This document shows, piece by piece, positions 33,601-45,299 of a stretch of 64,000 nt of DNA. The notes under the pieces were generated by a model, which was not told the origin of the DNA, ran no database searches, and saw only the letters and a program-made list of their open reading frames with translations. This stretch comes from Ficedula albicollis (taxonomy: Eukaryota; Chordata; Aves; Passeriformes; Muscicapidae): assembly GCF_000247815.1 (NCBI RefSeq), contig NC_021677.1, positions 1-64,000 of the forward strand. Reading direction: 5' to 3'. Within the stretch, counting starts at the first letter, position 1. Every line of letters starts with the position of its first letter. The position numbers were made by a program, and so were the translations under genes.

Positions 33601-36600
33601 TTCACAGACCCAGGATAATTGCTTTGGGCTGCACAATTCTGTCCTTTGGATGTCTTTTGATATCACTTCCTCATTTTCTGTTTGGAAGGTGAGTGTTTTG
33701 CTTAACTCTTGGCAGCTTCTGTGATGCTTACTTGCATTAATCTGTACATCTTTCCACGGGGTGGTTTGCTTGTGGAGGGAGACATTGCTGAGCATGGATT
33801 CAATATGATCATTGCAGAGCAGTTTCTTTGGTTTTGCTCCTGAGATGGCCTCAAGAGTCAGTCATCACTTTCTGAGGAGAGTCACCCCTCTGGTGGGCAC
33901 CTTCCCTTGGCTTTGCCTTCATCCGTTTGCTGCCCCTTGAGTGGTGTCACCCAAGTGACACGGGCTGTGATGCTGTCCCTTTACGCTGCTGGCTCTCACC
34001 TGCTTGCACGGGCGATCCAAGGTGACTTCCAAAGATCTCTGTCTGGGACCTGGATGGCAGATCACACCTGCCCGCTGTGTTGACAAGCCTCTACTGACCG
34101 TAATGATTCTTCAACTACTTTTAAATTACTTTTTATTTGCCTTAAAAAAAAAATAATGCGAGCTGGTGTAGGTTTTAATTAACGAGGTATTTTTTGATCC
34201 TTCAGTCTTATTGTGTCCAGTGTGGAATGGCTCTGATGGCCTTGGCAGCACCCTCTGCTAACTTTTGACTATGATTCCTTTCTTCCTACAGCTGCACACT
34301 CTTCTGATAGGTAGTTCCATTACTCCAGTGTAGACAAATGAGATGGTTCTCATGAATACCTTCTGGACCCGTACATGCTTTCCTTTGATTCCAACAGGTA
34401 TCGTATTGAGAGCAGCATTTCACAACAAGAAAATTTTTCAGTGGTGCCTCTATGCCTTGTTAATCAAAACTTGTCCTCTTTGCCCACAGAGAAACCATCA
34501 ACAGGTATGACTGTTCCTGTCTCTATTAATATTTTTCTGTGTCTATAGTGTCTAAATAAGTAGCTTTTTATTATTATTAGCAATTGCTTCAGGGTTGTGG
34601 TTTTGATCAGTACTTTTTGATGGCCTAGAAACTAGAGGTCAGGAAATTTCCTGGCCTTTGTTTCTTTGGCTCCTGAGCTAAAACATTTCTTTCTTGCAGT
34701 TTTCATATTATCCAGGCAGTCTACTTTGGGGTAGTATTAACACCAGGTTGTTCTCACAAATGTTCCTCTTTTTGACTTGAAATCCTATGGTACTATGAGG
34801 AGGTGGGAAGCATATTTCAGCAATGGGTAAGAGGCATAAGGATGTTTGTGTTTTGTTTTGTTTTGTTTTAATTGTATCACACAGGAAATAAAGGAATTAG
34901 AAATAGAGCTAGAACTAAAATATAGATCTCCCTTCTTTTTAGCAAAACTAGTTTAAACTAGGCTAAAACTTACCTGTGAGACTGAAGCACGTACGTGCCC
35001 TAGGAGTGTGCATGTGAAGGAACTACTGGGAAGTCAGAGGGCTCAGAGGAAGCCATTTCATGAACACGCACAAAATGATCACTCTGAGGGTGGGGTTAAG
35101 CTCCTGGGCCTTTAGCTGCCTGGAAGGGAAGGGCTCAGTCTGAGCCATCCCTTTAGGCTCCCTTGATAGCTGGGCAGAGGAGAGCACAGAGCTCCTGCAG
35201 AGCCTGTCCCTCGCTGTGACAAGAGCAGAGCCATGGGGATACCATAAGGGCACCCCAGGACAGAGCTCGGGCTCTGCACTGCAGGGTGGATCAGATTACC
35301 TCTGATTGCTGGGAGCTTAGGTGGCTGGAGGCACCCCAGGACAGAGCTCGGGCTCTACACTGCAGGGTGGATCAGACTACCTCTGATTGCTGGGAGCTTA
35401 GGTGGCTGGTGGGTGGTCAGAGTTAGATGACCCAAACCCCACAGTTCATTGTTAAACTTTGTGGTGGAGTTCCTTCAGGGTGTGCTGGAGCTGCATCACG
35501 GCTGTAACACTGTCTGAATGCAGTGCCATCAAACCATAGCCTTGTGCTGGAGTTTCCCCTGTCTCCATTTAGTGATGGATGCAGCTTCCAAGGCTACAAG
35601 TCAGTTAAGGTACCAGTCTTTTGCATCTTTGCAAAAAGAAGTTGTGGAATGTGCACACCTAACAGCTCTTGGAATTAACCTTCCACTTGAAGATTTCAGA
35701 TACCGTATTTTCCCTTCTTGTAAATGCAAGAATGAAGGCACGGAGAGATAAATAATTTTCATTGAAATGATGTACAGCCACTCAAAATGCACATTAGAAC
35801 CCACAGATCCTTAAGCCATGAATATACTTGGTGAGGTGATTGTTTCCCTATTGTCTATGGACAAGCAAGTCTGTGATATTCATATATATGAGTCCATTTC
35901 CTGCATGAAGTGAAAACTGGACTGAGTTTGACCACACCTCCACCTGGATTGCTTCACTTGTTTGCTGACAGCAATCTGACATTGAGATCCAGGTTTCATC
36001 TGTGGCCAGTCACTCAGAAGGAGAGCAGCTGCTGCTAACAAACCTGGGTTTTATTTGTTAGTGGATTTGCACTGAGAAATCTCAGCATGGCAAAGTGGGA
36101 GAGAGCAGTGGAAACTGAAGCTAACTTTGGGATGAAGGAATCCCAGTTCAAGGAGAAAAAGGAAGTAAAAAAGTATTTTGACTAGTTATTAATCTATTTT
36201 TTTAAAGTAGTACAGGCCTACCCACCAAAGCTTAAGCCTTTGGTCAATTCTTTGTCTCTAGGTTTTCATTAATAGTTGGGACTGAAACATTCATTCTGAC
36301 TTTTTGTTTTGCCCACAGAATGTGAAAAGGAGCCTGGGTCCTTGCTGTGGATATTTGTGATGGTTGGAAACATAGTGCGAGGAATGGGTGAAACTCCCAT
36401 CATGCCTTTAGGCATTTCCTATCTGGAGGATTTTGCCAAAGCAGGGAATTCACCTTTCTACCTGGGTAAATCTACCCTGTTGTGATAACTCTCCTTCTCC
36501 AAACACACACATAAACCAAAGCAAAAGAAAGGAGTGTTATGATGCTCTTCAGTGCAATAAAGGAAGACAGAAAACAGACAGTAATTATTGCCTTATCAAA

Positions 36601-39600
36601 ATAAGAATATTGTAGAACTTGTTATTTAACCAGAGAGGAAGTTGTTGGAATGAGGCCATTTTTAGGTGCAAATGCTTTTCCAGTAGAGCTGTCCTAACCA
36701 TATCTAACAATTTCAAGAAGATAATTATATCTGGCCTCTAATTTATGTTCTCTTTTTTCTATTCTAGCTTGTCTACATACAGCAACTGTAATTGGCCCCT
36801 TCCTTGGTTTATTGTTGGCTTCATTCTGTGCAGAGCTGTTTGTTGACATTGGATCAGTAGGTGCAGGTAATAGGTGAACATATAAAACCTTATTTTTAAG
36901 TCTACAGTTAGGGTATTTTTCAGAACTAAAGTCTGTTTTCTTGCTTATGTGTGTTCAACCTACCTGAGTTGTTTCTTTTGGAATAGAAGGTCTGCGTAAA
37001 GTATTCAATTCATATATAAGCAAATCAATCTGCTTATAAATTATTAGATGAAAAATTGTTATCTGGCTGAACAGAGGAAAGGACTAGAATTAATTTAATA
37101 CAAGCCACTGAAATTTGCCAGAAAATTAGCAATATTAAAAAAGAAGGCTGGAGAATTTTCTCCTTCATTTTAAGGAGCCTCACTTTAAGAATTGTTAAAA
37201 TGCTTTTATGTCAGAGATGACTAGGAAAGCACAAAATGACAGCGAAGAATATTTCTGGAGTGATCCAAGATGTCTGTTTTTGTGGTTTTTTATAGATGAG
37301 ATAACTATAACAGCTACTGATGCCCGCTGGGTTGGAGCATGGTGGCTGGGCATTTTGATTTGTGCTCTGCTGAACCTTCTCGTGGCAATACCCTTTTGGT
37401 TTTTGCCCAAGTCACTTGTGAAGGAAGGTGAAACCAGTGAACCTGAAGAGGCAAGTGAAAAAAGTGTAGCACCATTGCAAGAAAACGATAAAAATGAAAC
37501 TAAACAGACCATGTGTGAAATTGCTAAAGGCAAGTTAAATTATATTTTATCTCCTTCTTACTTTAGTCCTAAGGTGTGGACTCTGTGTACTTGTGTAATT
37601 AAAGATGGGCAATGTCTACTCTGTTTTGATGTGTCTGTAGTTTCAGTGCTTTGTGCAGGAATTTAGAATGGCTCCTTGCAGAGGAAAAATGGCTGATTTC
37701 ATAGGTCTAGGACCTGGAGTCCTTCCTTTTACCCCCCTGCATTTCAGGTGTGTGTAGATCTTTTTTTTTCCTGTGAGATGGCTAAAGCACTGAAATCTGG
37801 TTAGGAATATTACAACTCAGTGAGCTGTGGATGAGTTGCAGATATTGGTTGCCTGTACCCCACATTCTCTGTGCAGAAAAACAGAAACTCAACATAAAAT
37901 TGTGCAGAGCTTAAGTGCCTCATAAATATTTAATTACTGTTGAACAAAGTTGTATTTCACTCACCTTTATTCATGTTACCACTGTCGGCTTTCACATCTG
38001 TGTCTTTCAAATCTATGTATCTGTAGGAGGTTATATTTTTCCTTCCTTATTTGAAGGAAACATCCTTCACCCATTTCCTGGTTGGAAATACAAGTAGGTA
38101 AACTATGTCAAAGGCTGTGATCACATTTCCTGGTTGGAAATGCAAGTAGGTAAACTGTGTCAAAGGCTGTGATCTTCAGAGTAGTCTCCCCATTTCCTGG
38201 TTGGAAATACAAGTAGGTAAACTATGTCAAAGGCTGTGATCTTCAGAGTAGTCTCCTGATCCTGGCCTGATCAGGGCCCTCTGACAGGACCTTCGTTTTT
38301 GGAAAGTGCCTGCTATTTCCAGCTGGTCCTGAAAATTCACCATACCAAGAGTGAGTGCTTAGGTCTTGGCTGATATTGCAAGTTTATTTTGATAAACACA
38401 GCGTCCTTCTGCTATCACATAGCCTTAAATGAATCCATGGATAAATTACTGTTCTAGAGAGCAAAGGTTCCCAGCTCAGATGTGGGTCCTTAGTGCTCCA
38501 GGGTCCCTTCAGAGCTTATGTTTTCATGGCCATTCCCTCCCTGCATTGATGTGAGTGTTTGCTGTCCCTGAATATCCTGAATCTAGAACCTTTTCATGTC
38601 ACAGGGGAGTTGTTGCAAGAGACTTGTGGAGGTCACCTGGTCCAACCCCTGTTCAACCACTTGCAGCCTATTGACCAGGACATACTCAGACAAATTCTTA
38701 ATCACCAGGGCTTCCAAGTCAAAACTTGATGTTCTTGTAGTTAAAAATAACCTTAAATAAAATTAATAACAACAAAACTTCCTTAAGAAGCTCTGATTAA
38801 AAATGTCACTCCATCTGTAAATAATGGAGCCTATTTATAGTGTTTCTAATATTTGACTAATTTTTGAAAGATTTGCATAGAGATCTTCTTCTAATCAAGT
38901 ACTTGCTTACCTCTGAAGGATATACACCCATCCTAAGTGGTGCCCACTTTCAGTGAGGCCCAGTTATTTTGTAGATGCTTCTATTTATCTGCAGAGTTTA
39001 TTGACAATAGCTCAGTGTGTTAATTAATGGAGAACATTAGACAAAGAGGAATTGTGGGGCTTTTTCATGGTTCAAATGCTGACTTAATGGGCATTACACA
39101 GAGAAGACCTGTGTAAATTAGTTTCTCAGATGATTATTACTTGGCTGAAAACTGGCTGACAGAGGTTTTGAGAGGATGGTGGGAATAACTGTGGTCACAG
39201 CTCTCTTCAGGCCTCCTCTGCCTCAGCAGCAAACCCGAAATAAGTGTTCAAGTCTCTGGGGGCAGCTTGTTACATCTCTGTAGTGCATTTGCACCCCTTG
39301 TAGGCCAGCTGCAGGACAGGGGTTTTGGTGAATGCTCTGGGAGCATGAGATCAGAGAAAAGGGAGGAGAGATGCAGCAGTAGCTGCTGCTGCTGCTGTGA
39401 TTTATTATCTTTTATAATGTAACAGCTGCACCGGTTTGTGTGCATGTATGTGAGGGTTATCTTTGGGTAGAGAAGATGTGCCAGAGTACCCTGGGCTAAG
39501 CCTGGCTAATCTCTGGCCCATGGTGTCTGGCAAAGCACAAGATGCAGTCTGATCCTGTTCAGGACCATTTCTGCTCCCCTCTCTCCCCCACAGCCCTGCT

Positions 39601-42600
39601 GAGAATGGGACATTGTTTTCATGAAGCGTCACACTAACTCGTGGCATTTTCATTCCAGATTTCATCCCCTTCCTCAAGGCTCTGCTTCACAACCCCGTGT
39701 ACATGTTATTCATATGCATAACTGTGTTGCAGTTCAGTGCCTTTGATGGCATGATATCCTTCCTGCCCAAATATCTGGAACAGCAGTTTGGAAAATCTGC
39801 ATCAGATGCCATCTTCTTAATTGGTATGTTTGCATTTTGGTTTGCTCTGTTCTATCAATTAGTGATGTCTCTATCCAAGTTATCTATGTTTTTACATAGA
39901 TAGATATGTATATTCATGTGTATTTACTTATCCATGCTAAGGTTAAATGCTTCTACAGGTGAGGGTTACCACACTACAAAGCATTTCTAAATGTGAATGC
40001 ATTTTCTGCTAAACAACTAATTTATTTTTTGTGCGCAGAATTTTTGTAATCCAATTTCCATCTTCTGGATTGGCTCAGAAAATTTAGCTGATATGAAACT
40101 AAGCCATGTGATGTTTGTGTAAAATCACTTCCAATGTGTCTTTCAGTCAGAATTTGCTTCATTAAAGTGTCAACCAGCGCAGAAGTGTCAGAGCGCATTC
40201 AGTAATCTCATCTCAAAACTGAAAGTCTGTTCCTCCTTTCTGTGATGCTCAGAGGGCATTAAGATGTATATTAATAAAGATGTGCGCTAGCTTACACTTC
40301 AGATGTGTTTCTCAGTCAGCTGGAGAGGCTGGATTGAAACCATATAATTTTTTTGAGTTGATTAATGATTTTAGTCCTACCCTGTAGCTTACTCTCCAAG
40401 CAGTTCTTACCTGCTCTTGGCTTTGGCTGAGGCTTTGGGGGTGAGAGGAGATTTGCCGAGACCCGTTTCTGGCTGTAGTTAAATTGTTCAATCACAGGCA
40501 CTCTTTCAGTCTCTGCCAAACATCACCTTCCCTTGCAGCAGCTGTAGTAGCTACTTGTCTAGCTACCTTATAGTAGAGTAGCTTTGATGGTCTCCTTCAT
40601 TTTAACATGGAAGTTTCCCTTGTTTGAATAGGTGTTTACAACTTACCAGTTCTGTGCGTGGGGTATTTTTCTGGCGGCTTATTCATGAAGAAATTCAAGA
40701 TAACTATCTATCAGGCTGCCAACATAGCATTTTGGGTATCTTTACTGGAATACCTCCTCTACTTTGCTGCCTATTGGACTGTCTGTGATACCTCACCAGT
40801 TGCTGGTCTAACAGTTTCCTATCAAGGGTATGTTCTTTGGGACTCAAGAGGACTTCGGTCTTCAGACACCAGGATGATTTTTCTTGTCAAGAATCAGGCA
40901 GGAGCTCCATTTCAGTTCCCTATTTTAAATTCTCAAGGCTTTTTGCTTACATGAGACAGTAGGTCTGTAATCCCTGTTTCAAACAATAAAAATGTATTAA
41001 AAAGTATATCCGTGTCAAGACTCATGTGATTGCATGTCCATATTAATTCTTTTACTAATACAATTAGTAAAGTCATGTAACTGCAGGTGAAAATAAAAAT
41101 TGTTGGTCAAATCAGGCGCACATTAGTGCAATTCCAGAATGAGATGAAAAAATCCCCTTCTTGATCATATACTGGTTTACTCAAATTTGATTACTCTCAA
41201 GTTATTAGAGGATATTTTATCTGCATTTTCTTGATTTGAAGCCTGCCATTAATCACTGGGAATCATAGGATGGTTTGGGTTTGAAAGGATCTTAATGATG
41301 CTCAATTTCCAACTTCCCTACCATGGCAGGGACACTTAAGCATTGCAAAGGGTTGCTGTGGGTATCTCATTATTGAAATATTTATTCATCTTCTAAATGT
41401 GTTTCAGAGTAGAGCAAGTTTCATATGCAGAAAATACTCTCCTGGCTGGCTGCAACATGGATTGTGATTGTCCGTTTAAAATATGGGACCCTGTTTGTGG
41501 GAGCAATGGAATTACTTACGTGTCACCTTGTCTTGCTGGGTGTAAATCCTCAAGAGGAACTGGAAGAAGTGTGGTAATTACTGTACTGTACCTATGGAAT
41601 ATAGTAGGTGACAAAGTCTTATGCGAATACAGGGTGGGGAGTATCCATGCATGTACATTTAATTGAATATATAAGGTGAAAGATTTCAACAAATTCTTTG
41701 AGTAGCACCAGAAATTTCAAACTGCATATGAAAATTAGTTGAAGTTTAAATTAAAAAACAAAGTGAATAAGAGTCCTTCTCTACTAAGAACGAAAGGAGT
41801 CTTAAATGCTTAACATGGATTGAGAAATTATTCTGAAGGTATTGCCAAATGGAAACCTGAGTGCCCAAGAACATTTCAGCCAAAATGGGAGTGTATAGCA
41901 TGGCCTTAATAATCACTTTTACCCTGTAGATTTAAACAAGTAAGCAGGTATTGTTGAACTTTTATCCCTAAATACAGGGGATGGCTGGATCTGTGGACTG
42001 GGGGAGAGGCCACAGAGCAGTGCTGCTCGTGAGTAGCAAGCTCAAGTGCAGGAGACAGTGAGATGAGTGCCACCAGTGTAGGTTTGCCACCCAGTGTGTG
42101 AGTTTGGACAATCTGTGTGATTAAAGTACTCTTTTGACAGGTATTTGAAAACTGCACCTGTGTTGCAGCCTCAGGGGCTTCATCTCAAAACATCTCTGCA
42201 ACTCTGGGCCAGTGTGATGGACATGAAAATTGTGACAAGATGCTCCATTATTTTTTAATATTGTCATTAGTCTGCAGCTTCATTTTTTCCTTAGCAGCCA
42301 TGCCTGGATACATGGTCTTGATAAGGTACGGTAAAATTTCCTTGTCTTAAGAAATCTACTGAGGTTTTAATTCTGCAGGCAATTAAAAGTGTTTTAGTTT
42401 GCAAACGAGGAAGGGCAGAGAAATCTTGTCATTTGCATGCTGTTAAGGTTTAGTGTCATGTCACCTTTGTAATCTGATGTTGCTTCTGGCAATCAGCTTT
42501 ATGCTGAAGGAATGCAGGACCACTGAGTCGGGGCACTGGGATATTGATGGTGTGTGATACCCGTGTGTTTATCAGTCACAGGAACTTGATGTTGATTAAG

Positions 42601-45285
42601 GCACAACTACCCTGCACTTTGTGTTGACCTGGGTAAGAGGATGATACCTGGACAAGTAGCATTGCCTTTTGTGATTTAACAGTCCTGGAGATCACCTCAT
42701 GAGCATAATGAACTCTTTCAATCAATTCTCTTGTTAGAATGGCTTGGGCCTAATGTGATGGAGAAATTGATTTTTAAAAAAGGGTTAAACATCTCTTATT
42801 AATGTCACCTCTACGAATAAGTGTGCAATGCAATTCTCATACAGGTCTCTAAAGCCTGAAGAGAAGTCATTTGGAGTGGGTATCCATGGGCTGGCTTCAA
42901 GAGTATTTGGTAAGAAAATATCTAACACACTTCAGAAGAACAGTTAGTGCTGACCTAGAGTTAGAGAAGAATCACAGCAGGGCTATGGGTGTGGCACATG
43001 AGTCATTGCTTCTACGGAGTGCCTTTGATCAGGAAGCATTTAGGATTTTTTTAAAATTTTATTTTACAGCAGCGTGACAAAGTAGAATGCTTGCAGTTTC
43101 TGTTCTGGATAATAGGCTGGTATCTTGGTTTAACCCCCAGTCAGGACCAAAGTAGTATGCATCCACTTATTCTCCTCCCACATGGAATTGGGAGAGAGTT
43201 GGGGGAAAAGGTAGAACACACAGGTTAAGAGAACAACAGTTTAGTCATGGAAGTGAAGTAAAATAATAATAGGGAAAATAGAAAGAGGAATAAAACAAAG
43301 AGAAGTGATGCAGAAGGAAATTGTTTGTGATCTGTTGACCCATACTCATCCCGCTCCCAAGCAGCAGTCGTCTCTCCCTCCCCCTTCTCTCCAGTCTGGG
43401 TGCTAAGCATGACGTTCCAGGTTATGGAATATCCCTTTGGCCAGCTGGGGTCAGCTGTCCTGGCCAAGCTCCCCCCGGTTTCCTGTGCAGCTCCTCAATG
43501 GCAGAGCACCAGGCATGGAAAATTCCTTGATGTCAGCACTCCATAACAGCAACTAAAACACCGGTGTGTTATCAACATTATTCTTACATTAAATCCAAAA
43601 CACAGCACTGTACCAGCTGCTAAGAAGAAAATTAACTCTATTCCAGCAGAGACCAGGACATGGGACTATATCTGCTGCTCCTTGGAAAGCCATTTGGCAT
43701 TCCTTCACTCGTGCTTCTTGTTTGTTTATTGAAGGCAGCATTGCCTGTCATTGATGGGAGCAAAGGTTGAGTTCTCAATAGGAAAAGCTGTCTGTAGCAT
43801 GTGGGTGTTGTTTAACAGGCAGCAGGGGAGAAAATCTTTGGCTGAGAGTAGGTGGATAAGGAAGAAGAGAGAGCACAAGATACATAGAGGAGGAGAAAAT
43901 CTTTGGCTGAGGGTAGGTGGATGAGGAAGAAGAGAGAGCACAAGATACATAGAGGGTGTGGCTCGTGCTGCAAGAGGACAGTACAGATGGAAAAGGTGAC
44001 AAACAGCATAGGCTCTGTGGTGTATCTGATAAACCAGGAGGAAACTGTTATTCACAAAAATGTTGCTAATATTCTTTGTAGCTGGAATTCCATCTCCCAT
44101 TTATTTTGGAGCTTTGATAGACACCACTTGCTTGAAGTGGGGTACTATGACTTGTGGTGGAGAAGGAGCATGTAGGATGTATGACGTTGTCGCGTACAGG
44201 TATATTTTCTACTTTATTTTAACTTCTTTCTTACTCTTATTGCATGCATCAGAGATGTAATTTTATGCTCTTTGTCGTCCTAGCAGACTAACTGCTCCTG
44301 TGTTAGAGATATGACACAATTTTCTTTGGCATAGGCTTTATTTATCAAGTGCAACCTTTGACACAGACATTGGAAAAAACCTTTGAACAGAAATGTTCTG
44401 GTGCCATAACATTCACTAATAACCTTTCATGAGAACAAGCCTCAAAAACACTGAATTATGATAAAAATAATGAAAAGCAGTTAGCTCATGTGGGAAAAAG
44501 TCACTGAGTGACTGCAGTATCTTGGAACAGAAAGTGCTTGAAACAGTGCTTCAATAAGATATGGTTACTCAAGTTGGTGATTGGCCCAGAGTACTGCACG
44601 TCAGGCTTTCATAGCACTTCAAGCACGGTCGTGGGATTTTTTTAAAGAAAAATCTTGTTGAACTCATACTAATTCCTTGTAACACTGTGTAGAGGTTGAT
44701 TTGGAATAATATTCGCATGAATATTTAGGAGTTTTTACCAGGTAGTTTGAGCCCTTTCAGGAATGTCTCTTTTCCCTATGGATAAAGCCATAAGAGTATC
44801 AGGTGCCTGACTTCACTGGCTAAATCATTTGCCTGAAACTGGGAGATGTAAAAGGCCATTTTGCTTCTCTGTTCTCACATTCTCATCTTCTGTGACATCC
44901 AAAAGCATCAGGGCACAAGTTTTAAGAGTGGCTTAACAAAATAATGTTTGCTGAACAGTTTTGCCCCCTTTTTGCAAAAGCATATGTTTAATGAAACTCA
45001 TTACTTATTTCAGGTGGTTCTATCTTGGCCTGCCAGCAGTGTTACGTGGAGTGTCCTACATCCCAAGCACACTAGTTCTCCTCATTCTAAAGAAGAGACT
45101 GAAATCTGAAAAGTCAATATTAATGAATGCCCCAATAGAAATGCAGGATAAAGGACAAGAAGCAGTGAAATAGCATTTCACAGAAGGACATGCAGGGAAA
45201 AAAACATTGCTGTGTTAATATTGGATATATCCTTGTGAAAAACTTTGTACTTTAACTAATGAACACTTGGACAGAAATGAATAAA
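30509..45285 (+). CDS. SLCO1A2: SLCO1A2-type organic anion transporter, complete gene (14 coding exons)
   Basis: This is a sodium-independent transporter of bile salts, steroid sulfates, thyroid hormones and drugs in the plasma membrane. Joining 14 exons gives one uninterrupted 658-residue frame, close to the mammalian protein (about 670). The first TM region and INGSFEIGN segment lie at residues 21-70. The OATP signature DARWVGAWW is at 238-246. The Kazal-like extracellular loop 5 starts at C443 and keeps its CxxxCxC and CxxxC cysteines. [13 protein letters not shown] follows near 573-585. N-glycosylation sequons occur in loop 2 (ENFS, QNLS) and loop 5 (ENCT, QNIS). Residue-level similarity (SGxYMNSMxTQIExQFNIP, FKITxxQAA) favours SLCO1A2 over 1B or 1C1. 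The tail is short, ending QEAVK. Intron 7 uses a GC donor. The upstream noncoding exon is not located. Confidence 0.88.
31226..31928. repeat. 352-bp tandem duplication in SLCO1A2 intron 1
   Basis: The unit starts gaaattacttgttctggcct and contains a (TTTG)n stretch. Two copies are offset by exactly 352 bp and appear almost identical, including the (TTTG)n length. It is therefore either very recent or an assembly duplication. Confidence 0.93.
32073..32214 (+). CDS. SLCO1A2: SLCO1A2 coding exon 2
   Basis: 142 nt between acceptor ttcctag and donor gtaatc. It encodes TM1 and the first loop: [10 protein letters not shown] through [19 protein letters not shown] and SFEIG, phase 1 out. Confidence 0.93.
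33556..33688 (+). CDS. SLCO1A2: SLCO1A2 coding exon 3
   Basis: 133 nt, acceptor tttgcag, donor gtgagt. It encodes TM2-TM3 with [11 protein letters not shown] and ends SLPHFLFG, a standard SLCO1 exon length and phase. Confidence 0.93.
34398..34504 (+). CDS. SLCO1A2: SLCO1A2 coding exon 4
   Basis: 107 nt, acceptor ccaacag, donor gtatga. It encodes the variable extracellular loop 2 with two glycosylation sequons (ENFS, QNLS). The phase joins exactly to the flanking exons. Confidence 0.88.
36319..36465 (+). CDS. SLCO1A2: SLCO1A2 coding exon 5
   Basis: 147 nt, acceptor gcccacag, donor gtaaat. It encodes TM4 and the conserved [20 protein letters not shown] segment. Confidence 0.94.
36768..36866 (+). 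CDS. SLCO1A2: SLCO1A2 coding exon 6
   Basis: 99 nt, acceptor attctag, donor gtaata. It encodes TM5 ([20 protein letters not shown]). The length equals exon 6 of the second SLCO1 gene in this window. Confidence 0.93.
37296..37529 (+). CDS. SLCO1A2: SLCO1A2 coding exon 7 (GC donor)
   Basis: 234 nt, acceptor tttatag. It encodes the OATP signature [11 protein letters not shown]6 and the acidic cytosolic loop ending MCEIAK. The exon ends AAAG followed by gcaagt, a GC donor. Only this boundary joins in frame to DFIPFLK of the next exon, as the family requires. Confidence 0.92.
38072..38256. repeat. Three-copy short tandem repeat in SLCO1A2 intron 7
   Basis: The segment catttcctggttggaaatac with aagtaggtaaact is present three times. 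Copies two and three also share a cttcagagtagtctcc extension, which indicates two rounds of duplication. Confidence 0.9.
38612..38735 (-). mobile_element. Old CR1 fragment, antisense (tentative)
   Basis: The sequence gaggtcacctggtccaaccc and the following text resemble the antisense 3' part of an old CR1 subfamily. Similarity is limited and boundaries are approximate. Confidence 0.5.
39659..39823 (+). CDS. SLCO1A2: SLCO1A2 coding exon 8
   Basis: 165 nt, acceptor cattccag, donor gtatgt. It encodes [21 protein letters not shown]7, and [19 protein letters not shown]. Confidence 0.94.
40632..40827 (+). CDS. SLCO1A2: SLCO1A2 coding exon 9
   Basis: 196 nt, acceptor gaatag, donor gtatgt. It encodes TM8-TM9 with [17 protein letters not shown] and ends [10 protein letters not shown]. 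Confidence 0.94.
41256..41340 (-). mobile_element. CR1 3' terminal fragment, antisense
   Basis: About 85 bp beginning gaatcataggatggtttggg and including ccctaccatggcagggacac. These are the hallmark last bases of CR1 in reverse orientation, in intron 9. Confidence 0.75.
41408..41573 (+). CDS. SLCO1A2: SLCO1A2 coding exon 10 (Kazal-like loop)
   Basis: 166 nt, acceptor gtttcag, donor gtaatt. It encodes extracellular loop 5 with C443, C447, C449, C458, C469 and C473, and the [20 protein letters not shown] motif conserved in OATPs. Confidence 0.94.
42141..42325 (+). CDS. SLCO1A2: SLCO1A2 coding exon 11
   Basis: 185 nt, acceptor ttgacag, donor gtacgg. It encodes the remainder of loop 5 (ENCTCV, QNIS sequon, CDGHENC) and TM10. 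Confidence 0.92.
42845..42909 (+). CDS. SLCO1A2: SLCO1A2 coding exon 12
   Basis: 65 nt, acceptor atacag, donor gtaaga. It encodes [20 protein letters not shown], the intracellular loop before TM11. The length matches the family. Confidence 0.92.
43121..43660 (-). mobile_element. Solo LTR of an avian endogenous retrovirus (TguLTR5-like)
   Basis: On the minus strand the element begins TGTCCTGGTC and ends near TTAAACC. Internal landmarks include gagttaattttcttcttagc, aataatgttgataacacac and ggccaaagggatattccata. I recall these from the abundant passerine LTR group TguLTR5. About 540 bp fits a single full-length LTR, and no internal retroviral genes flank it. The TATA region is eroded and the last dinucleotide is not the canonical CA. 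It lies in intron 12 of SLCO1A2, antisense to the gene. I could not find a clean target-site duplication. Confidence 0.78.
43826..43957. repeat. 68-bp two-copy tandem duplication
   Basis: The unit ggagaaaatctttggctgag followed by a purine-rich stretch and cacaagatacatagagg is present twice with three small differences, between the LTR and exon 13. Confidence 0.9.
44082..44199 (+). CDS. SLCO1A2: SLCO1A2 coding exon 13
   Basis: 118 nt, acceptor tttgtag, donor gtatat. It encodes [22 protein letters not shown]11 region, and [11 protein letters not shown]. Confidence 0.93.
45014..45173 (+). CDS. SLCO1A2: SLCO1A2 last coding exon
   Basis: Acceptor tatttcag. It encodes TM12 ([20 protein letters not shown]) and a short cytosolic tail ending EAVK, then TAG at 45171-45173. 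No obvious PDZ-binding end is present. Confidence 0.92.
45280..45285 (+). terminator. SLCO1A2 polyadenylation signal
   Basis: AATAAA lies 107 nt after the stop codon, the first canonical signal downstream. It implies a short 3' UTR. Confidence 0.65.
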
Positions 45286-45299
45286 ATTACATATAGCTG

